From Dichotomocladium elegans (Eukaryota; Mucoromycota; Mucoromycetes; Mucorales; Lichtheimiaceae), in assembly GCA_025716815.1 (NCBI GenBank), contig JAIXMN010000007.1, forward strand, positions 265,501 through 329,500: a stretch of DNA of 64,000 bases, given 5' to 3'. A program made the position numbers and the translations under genes. Each line of letters starts with the position of its first letter. The stretch's first letter is position 1. The notes beneath the pieces were generated by a model, which had not been told where the DNA came from, searched no databases, and worked only from the letters and a program-made list of their open reading frames with translations. Of the stretch, positions 56,670-64,000 are shown piece after piece.

Positions 56670-57950
56670 TTAGTGGAATAAGGCTGAAAGGCGTTTACGA
56701 GCTTTTGAGGGCTGTGGTTGTGTTTTTGTGGAGGGCTCCTCCTGTTGCTGTTTCTCCTTCACGGTCGGACGTCGCTTGCTCAACGAAGGAAGAGGGAACA
56801 AGCGAAGGGATTTGTTCTGCTTCTGTTTCCGTTTCTCCGGCACCTGGTCTTCTTCCTCAGGCTTTTGCCGTGCTGCACTGATCTTGTTGCGCATATTACT
56901 TGTACTACGGCTAATGCGGATGCTAAACGAACGGTCCTTCCTAATCGGCTGACCGGTGGTGGGCGTGGGCATCGGCATGGGTATGGACGCGGGCACGGGT
57001 GGTAGTGGTGGGACATGCTTTTCAGATGTAAGATGGGTAGAAAAAGTGGCAGAGGTATGCGAGGTTGCCTTGCTCTCGACCGACAGGGCTTCTTCTTCGC
57101 GGTGGCTCGAGGTCTCGTCATCACTACCATCAGCAACAGTAGCAGCAGTGATAGTAGCAATCTCAACAGGAGGTTTGGGTTTCTCGGCCGACGGTTGCAC
57201 AAGTTGTTGAGATGGGTTAGACACTTTGTCCGCGCTCACGGGCGAGTTCTCCACAAGAGGTCGATTTTCCTCCGCCTGGGATACAGCCGTGTCAACGGTC
57301 GGCTTTTCTTTCTTGACTACGCCAACCATTGAAATTTCGCTCAGCTGAGGCAATCGCACAGCAGTAGGCCATTTCTCCTCCTCCTCCTCCTCTCCCTCTT
57401 CTGGAAGGACAGGTAATTCTTCAACAAATGAGCTGGTAGATAAGATTTTGGCAGCCGTAGCAATAGCAGCAGCAGGAGCAGGAGGAGGGGAGAAAGCAAT
57501 AGTCTTTGCCGCTTCAAGCGCCGGGATTGCAGAAGAAGGATGATGACAATGGCTCTGCACCGGTAAAGCATGAGCATGGACAACCGCTGGCTCTTGCTTA
57601 TCGATTATAGAAGCAACGGTCGGTTCGATCCCCATGTTGTCGGTCTTTTGTGGCGGGCTTACGATGGCCTGCGTAGGTAGTGGTGTGGATGTGTGATGGA
57701 TGGGGTCACCCTTTACGAAAAGAGCCGATGTATAGTAAAGCGAGACGGCGACGATCACGCGCAAGGGTAAGAGGATGATGAGATGAAATGCGAGACAGAA
57801 GATAATGTCGATATTGTTTCTGCTGTTGGTGCTGTTATTGTTGCTCTTGTGTTGGAGATGATCCAGATATTGAGAGGTTGAGGTGATCAAAGCGTGGATA
57901 TCTTGTGGACCGAGGGAGCAGAGAACGAAGAGGAACAGTTGACGGATCAT
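56670..57950 (-). CDS. Unrecognised membrane-anchored low-complexity protein, 426 aa
   Basis: I do not recognise the family. A single exon starts at 57950 (MIRQLFLFVLCSLGPQDIHALI). Two hydrophobic segments lie near the N-terminus: residues 3-13 or so, and IDIIFCLAFHLIILLPLRVIVAVSLYYTSALFV (about 46-78). The remaining 350 residues are polar and low-complexity: Ala/Pro-rich, a run of Glu (EEGEEEEEEKW), a Pro/Met repeat, and a basic C-terminus (SFSIRISRSTSNMRNKI, KRKQKQNKSLRLFPLPSLSKRRPTVKEK, KARKRLSALFH). A membrane anchor with a long cytosolic tail is the simplest reading. Unbroken length and lack of frameshifts argue that it is expressed. Confidence 0.65.
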   Translation of the reverse strand: MIRQLFLFVLCSLGPQDIHALITSTSQYLDHLQHKSNNNSTNSRNNIDIIFCLAFHLIILLPLRVIVAVSLYYTSALFVKGDPIHHTSTPLPTQAIVSPPQKTDNMGIEPTVASIIDKQEPAVVHAHALPVQSHCHHPSSAIPALEAAKTIAFSPPPAPAAAIATAAKILSTSSFVEELPVLPEEGEEEEEEKWPTAVRLPQLSEISMVGVVKKEKPTVDTAVSQAEENRPLVENSPVSADKVSNPSQQLVQPSAEKPKPPVEIATITAATVADGSDDETSSHREEEALSVESKATSHTSATFSTHLTSEKHVPPLPPVPASIPMPMPTPTTGQPIRKDRSFSIRISRSTSNMRNKISAARQKPEEEDQVPEKRKQKQNKSLRLFPLPSLSKRRPTVKEKQQQEEPSTKTQPQPSKARKRLSALFH

Positions 57951-59716
57951 TGTACAAAAAGAACGTGTTGGGGGGAGGGCAGGAGAGAAAAACAAAAAGG
58001 GAAAAAAAAAGACAATTGGTGTGAGGGTTTTTATAAGTCGTGAAGGGTCTCGTTTTTTTTTTTGGGCAATCGTGGCCTAGCTGACTTTTTATTTACTAAG
58101 GAGAAAGAGGGACCCAGATACTGTTGTTGTTATTGCTGTTGTTGTTGCGTCAAATGCAATAGGTCAAGATCGTAGTAGCACCTGCCAAAAAAAGCAATAA
58201 GCCTAAAACGCTGCTCTCTCATGTGTGTGTTTTAGGGGGGATACGGTTTCTCAAGTAGGCACCTTGTTATCCTTAATCATACCACATGCGTTTTGTTTCG
58301 TCCATCCCCATGTACGTTTACGCATTGCTATTTGTGTATTTACAATCCTATGTCGTTGACCCTCACTCTTCGCTACCTTTCTTCGAATGCACAGCATTTT
58401 ATTTTCAAGGCGCGATGAGATCCGAGTACACAAAAAAAAAAGTTAAAAATAAAGGCATAACAGAGAGAGGGAGGGGGGAGAAGAAAAGGGCCCGCGCGCA
58501 CATCGCAAAACTATCAAACCTAAAATGGCCAAGAATGGAGGATGCGGGGATAGGTGTTTTAAATGGAGCGGTGAGCACTTTATTCGTAATTAGCACGATG
58601 ATCTTTCGGCTATGTCCCGAGAAGACACACACACACACACACGCACGCGCGCGCTTTCGACGGCCATCGTCATAATTAAAAACGTCACGGGTTCCTCTCA
58701 TTTACAAACCCAACCTTACCCGTAATGTCCCCCACCAGTATCCGTATAAAACGGAGAGTATTCGGATGTGTATAAAGTGGGTCACAAGTTGGGCATTCGA
58801 AGCAACATAGTTTATCTTTGGCCAACATTGCCTCTCTGCAGACGTACGTACATATGCGATTTCAAAAATAGCTTATGCACGCTTTTGCTAACGGGGCAGC
58901 AATACTGCTAGCCCGGTACAGATCGCTCTGGAGGGCCAGCATCGTTTCTTTTTCTTACGTCGTTAGTGGCTGTATCATATGTACCCAACAGCGTCTGCAA
59001 GCCTACATACATTTTACTCTTTCCTTGCGTCCCTAACCCCACTCCCCCCCTTTTCCCAGACTCCCCACCATTCCCCCTTGCATTCGGACGGGTTCAAAAC
59101 CAGCTACATGTACATTTTCATCATGTCAATAACGAGCATGATCAAGCCCAAAAAATGAACAATGCGAAGGGAGCATGTATGTATGTATGTACGTGTGTGA
59201 GAGTGTGTGTGTGCGTATGGGTGGGCGTGCGTGCCCCGCTTCCAGGTGATACGAGAAAACACAACAGCAACAGTTGCAGCAAAACGGATAGAAATCATGT
59301 TTTAAAATGTGCTACGTGCACGCTACAAGTTTTCTCGTTTCTGATGGATGGGTGCGTATCACATTCTATATGTAAATACATAAAAGATGGTCCTCACGCG
59401 TTGAGTTCAGGAACGTAGAAAAGGAGAGGCGCAAAGAATTTTTATGCACATTGCTACCAATGTGTGCAGAAAATATGAGGGGGCGGGTTTCTTGTCTGTC
59501 CTAGTTACTTGTTGACCTTGTCATCGTTGTCGTCGTCGTCGTCACCGGTCTTTTGCTTTGTTTGCAAAGGACATGTGTGTGCCGGTCCCAGAGTCACCAC
59601 ATAGTCATTATTAAAAATAGAGTCAAATCAGATCCACTGTTCTTTTCTCGCTCTCTCTCTCTTCCCATTCCTACAGCTGCATCTTCCAATCCCCACCCCC
59701 TTCATTCGCGCAGATT
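57951..59716. other. Intergenic, no gene seen
   Basis: Upstream of the low-complexity protein (-) and of the alpha-galactosidase (+). Contains CA and TG microsatellites (58625-58641, 59192-59210), a TATG run (59177-59190) and pyrimidine-rich DNA just before the galactosidase start (59640-59700). Open frames here have no known domains. Confidence 0.5.
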
Positions 59717-61305
59717 ATGCCAGCAGCTAGTGTAATTCCACGACGCGATCCGCCCAACAGGTAAGAAAAATGATGGTTATTGGCCAAGCTGTTCCGAGGT
59801 TGGTTTCTAGTACTCTTTATATATATATATATACCAACGAAATAATTTTTTTTTCTTTTGGCCATGTCAAAAGGAAACCGCTGCTCGGCTATTCCACCTG
59901 GTCAACTCAAATTCTAGACGATGTACCTGGATATGGCGGTCGGCATACCAAGCCATGGTGAGTGTAAGAGAGAGGTTGGCGGCGGAGGAGTTACCAGGTA
60001 GCGGGGGGAGATAATATTCCTCACGCTCTAACTTTAGGTTCAACGAATCCGAACTACGTGATATATCTGACGTGATGAAGGCCAAGATGCCCCAATATGA
60101 ATATATCAACCTTGATTCTGGATGGTAGGTCTATTTTTTCCGCCACCTACGCATTTGCGTTCGGAACTCCTTCCCGTCCCAACCAGCTGTTATGTAGGAG
60201 CGACACATGTGACCGATACGGCCGGTGGACCTACCGCCAGGACCTTTTCCCCAGCGGGCTAAAAGCCCTCGCGGATCACTGCGCAAAAAACGGCCAAAAG
60301 CTAGGTGTTTACATCCTGCCGGGAATCCGACAGGACGCGGCCGAGGCAAATCTCCCCATCCGAGGCGTATCTGTATGTCGACTCGGCGACCTATGCAAGC
60401 AAAAGAAGGAGGGCAACGCCTTCAAGGGCGCGACGTACATGCCCGACGAACACAATGGTCATGTGCAGGCATACTATGACTCGATTGCGGCGCTCTTTAA
60501 CGAATGGGGGATTGGCTATGTTAAGGTTGACGGATGCGGGCCCAATAAGGATATCCAGCACCCTGCCCCGGACACGCGCAAGGATCTGGATATGATGCAC
60601 AAAGCATTTGCGCGCTATCACATCTGGATGGAACTCTCGTGGTATCTCGACCCAAAATACATGGATGACTGGGCCGCGCTTGCCAACGGTGCCCGCGTCT
60701 ACACTGACATCGAGAGTTACTCTGCACGCACCATGACGTCCTCGCATCGTGTATTCCAACGAATGGCACCTGCCAGCATGTGGACCCGTCTGCCCCAGGG
60801 CTTTTATGTTGACCTCGACGTCGTACTCGTCGGCATGACAGTCGAGGGACGAGGATGCATTGACGGTCTTGATAACGACGACATCAGGATAAGCTACATT
60901 AGCTTCTGGGCTCTCGTGTCCTCTGTCTTTTGCATTGGATCCGATCCGCGCCGCATCCCCGACAAGTATCTCTCCCTTCTCAACCATCCCGCTATCCTCG
61001 AAATCCACCAGAGCGGGATCATGGCCCAACCCGTCGGTTCAGGAAATGCGTGGGTCAACCGCAAGCAGGTCTGGTGGAAGCGCTTGTCCGCCCATCGCCT
61101 ATGCGTCGGCCTTTTTAATGCACACGTCTACCCCTTCATGCTCGGTATCTCTCATGAGGTCAAAGTTTCATTTGACAGTCTCGGGATCACCGAGGCAGAT
61201 ATCAAGGATGCATGGACAGGGAAGCATCTCGGTACATTTACCGGATCATTTGCTGCTATGCTCCGGCCAGGTCAATGTCAGATCTTGCTCTTGACGACGC
61301 GATAA
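59717..61305 (+). CDS. GH27-like alpha-galactosidase
   Basis: Glycoside hydrolase resembling family 27 (melibiase). Exons 59717-59760, 59874-59957, 60038-60124 and 60198-61305 give 440 residues in frame. The barrel starts at KPLLGYSTWSTQ. Then come YEYINLDSGWSDTCDRYGRWTYR, a TIM-barrel strand KLGVYILPGI, the nucleophile strand GYVKVDGCG (Asp after KV) and SYISFWALVSSVFCIGSDPRRI. The C-terminus is the beta-sandwich (VGLFNAHVYPFMLGISHEVKVSF). The substrate is expected to be alpha-galactosides. Unlike secreted homologues there is no signal peptide: the first exon encodes MPAASVIPRRDPPNR, so the enzyme may be cytosolic, or an upstream signal exon is missing. Confidence 0.82.
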
Positions 61306-61421
61306 AAAAAAACCGTGAGTAGTCTGGTTCCATTTTCTGCTCTTCCTTTTTTTTTTTGTTCGCGTTTTCAGCAATAGGTGCAAGCAAATGTACATATAAA
61401 GTAAACCTTGTGATGGTATTA

Positions 61422-62870
61422 TTATGACTTGTGCGCCTTGGCAATTAATATCATGATTAATAGAAATATAACAAGAATGAGTAGCAAGATCAGCTTGCGT
61501 CGCCGTGTCTTGCTCTGGTATTTAGCACCCTTTATAGATACCCACACAGATCCATCAGTCTTTCTCTTCGTTTGTTTGCCCAGAAGCGCTCCCCTTCCCC
61601 AAAACATGCCTTATCCAACTCTACTGTTGCCTGCTTGACCTGGACCGTCGTCTGTTCAATATTGTAATCGATCCGGTCCAACATGGTCCCTTGATCGATA
61701 ACCATGGTTTGTAAATCTCGAAAAATCTCGGCTAGCTGGTGTATTGACTTTGCAATCTGATTGACCTCGCGTTCTCTTTGCGAAATGATTGCTTCGTTAT
61801 TCTCCAAGACCGCCAACTGAGATTCCGTGAAGCCCTATCATTTTGGGGATGATGGGCACATTTTCCTTGCACATCTCTCTCCTTTTTATGTATATATACC
61901 AACTGAGCATCCTCATCGAGTAGCAATTCCGCCGCATCGTTACTTAGATTGGTTTCCAGGCCAAGAATATTAGCTTTTCGATTTTCTTGGCCTTGCATTT
62001 CTAGTATCAAATACGTCAGGCTTTTTTCCTGCCATCAAGTGTTTACCAAACACCATTTGCCTGTCACTTGCTTTGTAGATAAGAGGACTGCATTTTCCGA
62101 AATGATGTGGATACTTCCTGGACTTTGGTTGCTAGACTTGTCCGGATGTTCTGTGCGATTCGGTCTTCGGCTCCTGTGCTACTAGAACGTCCTACTTTTT
62201 GGATATCTTGCTTGATGCGGTAAAATTCCTAAATCATAACGCGGAGGAGTAGGAAGCTTCAGTTCTCGGGGATATGCGCTGTGTTTTTATACACATATGT
62301 GCACGCGCTCGCGCGCGACTTGAGCGCGCGAGCGCGTGCACAGATATTTGTTGTTGAATAAAGCAAGTTACATTGGTAATTTCGGTTGTGAGATTTTCAA
62401 TAGCAGCTTCGTCCGAGGATCGGTCGTCGAATCCCGGTAAGAGATGTTTCCGATGCATGCCCTGGAGTCGATTGACTACAGCACGCAATTCATTTCTTCG
62501 TTAGGAAAGAACACATGCGAAGAAAAGAAAGAGCGATAATGCGGTGTGTGTGCATAGGCATGGATTGGAAGCTAAGCGCAACTTACTCTTGTCCTTGATC
62601 TGATCGAGTGCCTCGTCCACTTCTTCGACGATATCCACCCTTGTTTATAACAATGGTGAGCATCTCTCTCCTCTTTAAGGATTCCGCGTGGTGATGTATG
62701 TGGGTTGATGCGTACCATTGCGGCGGCAGTACTGACATTTCAATGACGCTGTCCGAACTCTCCATCAAGCCCTGCGTCTCGGAGGATGCCGCCATGGGAT
62801 GGTGGTGGCCGGATCGAGCATAGGAGTTGCGGAATTGTAAAAACAAGAGTGTCCGGCTGCGCGTTGCCAT
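61422..62870 (-). CDS. TLG2: Syntaxin Tlg2/syntaxin-16-like SNARE
   Basis: Qa-SNARE of the trans-Golgi/endosome. The start at 62870 gives MATRSRTLLFLQFRNSYARS, the conserved Tlg2/syntaxin-16 start. Middle exons carry the N-terminal three-helix (Habc) region (for example IENLTTEITNVTCFIQQQI). The SNARE helix is in the exon at about 61830-61630: ESQLAVLENNEAIISQREREVNQIAKSIHQLAEIFRDLQTMVIDQGTMLDRIDYNIEQTTVQVKQATVELDK, with the central Gln in FRDLQTMVIDQG. The last exon gives GAKYQSKTRRRKLILLLILVIFLLIMILIAKAHKS: a membrane anchor with a short luminal tail. The join between these two exons fits only a GC donor (AAG|GCATGT). Confidence 0.9.
62298..62342. repeat. Perfect 19-bp inverted repeat (hairpin) in a TLG2 intron
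   Basis: Left arm 62298-62316 and right arm 62324-62342 are exact reverse complements, GC-rich (CGCGCTCGCGCGC), separated by seven bases (GACTTGA). It lies in the minus-strand gene TLG2, in DNA with stop codons that I place in an intron. Confidence 0.93.
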
Positions 62871-64000
62871 TCGATTTCTTTTGTCAGAGTAGATAAGTAC
62901 ACGCGCGAGAACGAGAATTAGATGCAAGTGGAACGGGAGGGGCCGGACAGCAAGGATTCGGGATAGAAGGCAAAGCGAAAAGAAAGAGTGCGTGCGCGAG
63001 GGGTCCAAAAAGAACTCCACCCCGCACGTGTCTTATTTACAAGTCAGTTTTGCATTGTTCGAATTTGTCCGTCGGAGCTTGTTCGTCCGGAGCATCATGG
63101 TCTGTCTTGTCGAACACGACTCCTCCGTCGCTGGCGTTTCGACAAAGACAACGGGCATTGTTCGAGTCTCCTCGCCAGGTGGTTAGGAAGAATCTCGCAC
63201 CGCTGTTGCTGCGGGCTCTTGCAATATTTGGACTGGTCGCTGCAGCCCGTTTTCCCGGAATGAGTGTACAATCATGCCTTCTGGTGCTTTCTTCGGAGGC
63301 CTGGCTGTAAAAGAGGGTTCGTAGTGTTGTTCATTTCTGTTCCATACTATGGCTAGCCGGTTTGCTTTTGCTGCCGCTTCTCTCAGATCAGAAGCTCACC
63401 CAATTTTTCGCTTGAGTGTGCAGGAGCAGCTTTGTATCACAGAGACATTCCGGGATACAGACAGATAGTATCGAACTGCGAGATTCCGTTTGTTCTTTCC
63501 TCTCCGACCAACAGATCGTGGCACAGACCTAGGATAAATAATATCACTTCGATGCCCATGAGCATCCTACCAACTCGGGGAGCGTACGGTAAACGGTTAA
63601 TATGCAACGTCGGCTGCATAGGAATGGTTAGGCAAATCGACTAGAAAATCAAGGAACTCGAAAGGATACTGATGCCAAGCGTCTCATACACGCCCATTCA
63701 AATCCCATAAATCACCGGCTGCGACTGCTTAAACGCACTCTACTGCAACAAGCCGCTGCACACTGTCTTCCTGTGCGTAGCAATCTTAAGCATCGTATAC
63801 ATTCCATTCTCTGTGCACGAAGGCCATGTCGGTCTTAACAGATATACCCCCTTATAGACTGCCATAACGATTACAGGAATGAATAGGCGGAGCCAAAGAA
63901 ATAAAGCCCGAGGAACCAAATGCGTTGCTTCAAACATATCCTCCATTGATAATGAGTATTGTATACAATGTAAGCATATTTGTCCTGTTTCTTCGTTGCT
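62871..64000. other. Upstream region of TLG2 and window end
   Basis: No convincing gene. The first 150 bases are the probable TLG2 promoter and leader. The rest has short frames on both strands with no known domain. Confidence 0.45.

Noticed and set aside
60391..61029. Minus-strand open frame opposite the alpha-galactosidase
   Set aside because: Shadow of a C-ending-codon gene; no independent start, introns or domain.
63160..63180. GTTCGAGTC resembling a tRNA T-loop
   Set aside because: The flanking bases cannot form the T stem, and no acceptor, D or anticodon arm is found upstream.
1..64000. A gene cluster, CRISPR array or defence-like system
   Set aside because: Genes are unrelated housekeeping and trafficking genes with individual promoters; no spaced direct repeats or clustered biosynthetic enzymes were found.

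Overview
The window is eukaryotic nuclear DNA from a filamentous fungus. Short spliceosomal introns (mostly 45-100 bases, GTRNGT donors, AG acceptors) interrupt nearly every gene. The gene set is fungal: Zn2Cys6 regulator, VTC polyphosphate polymerase, Vps17 and Mvp1 sorting nexins, Tlg2 syntaxin, CDC4, PIF1, and ribosomal proteins with intron-split start codons. The style of the genes, the Tc1-like DDE element and the Mutator-like element with an OTU-type domain suggest an early-diverging Mucoromycota (Mucorales-type) fungus. The species cannot be fixed from the sequence alone.

Left part (1-20 kb) is a dense gene street: MVP1 sorting nexin (-, cut by the window edge), RPS6 (+), an unrecognised Ser/Pro-rich protein (-), a VC0807-like membrane protein (-), a CYSTM mini-protein (-), a mitochondrial TPR protein resembling Mgr3 (+), a VTC subunit (-), a Zn2Cys6 transcription factor (-) and a STE20-like kinase with a basic tail (+). 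Summed exon lengths give an intact frame for all models where I list every exon.

The middle (20-43 kb) mixes housekeeping genes with transposon debris. A decayed Mutator-like element occupies about 21.1-25.5 kb, with long inverted ends, transposase motifs, a SWIM-like motif and an OTU-like motif. RPS25 (-), RPL6 (+) and a YANK/STK32-type kinase (-) follow. Two near-identical, inverted, broken Tc1/IS630-type DDE copies lie at 27.3-28.5 and 33.8-35.1 kb. Two older fragments of the same family flank the PIF1 helicase gene (39.2-42.0 kb). An unrecognised nuclear-looking gene lies at 36.4-38.0 kb.

The right part (43-64 kb) holds VPS17 (-), CDC4 (-, whose last exon lies beyond an apparent stop codon), a 5 kb gene-poor AT-rich island with two inverted pogo-like MITEs (47.5-52.6 kb), a convergent pair of an NPC2-type ML protein (+) and a pepsin-like protease (-), an F-box protein (+), a membrane-anchored low-complexity protein (-), a GH27-like alpha-galactosidase without a signal peptide (+) and TLG2 (-).

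There is no operon or biosynthetic cluster. The trafficking genes (MVP1, VPS17, TLG2) are scattered and act in the endosome/Golgi system. The two F-box proteins are candidate SCF substrate adaptors. I saw no convincing tRNA, rRNA or CRISPR. The clearest non-gene signals are the mobile-element relics and their shared damage.
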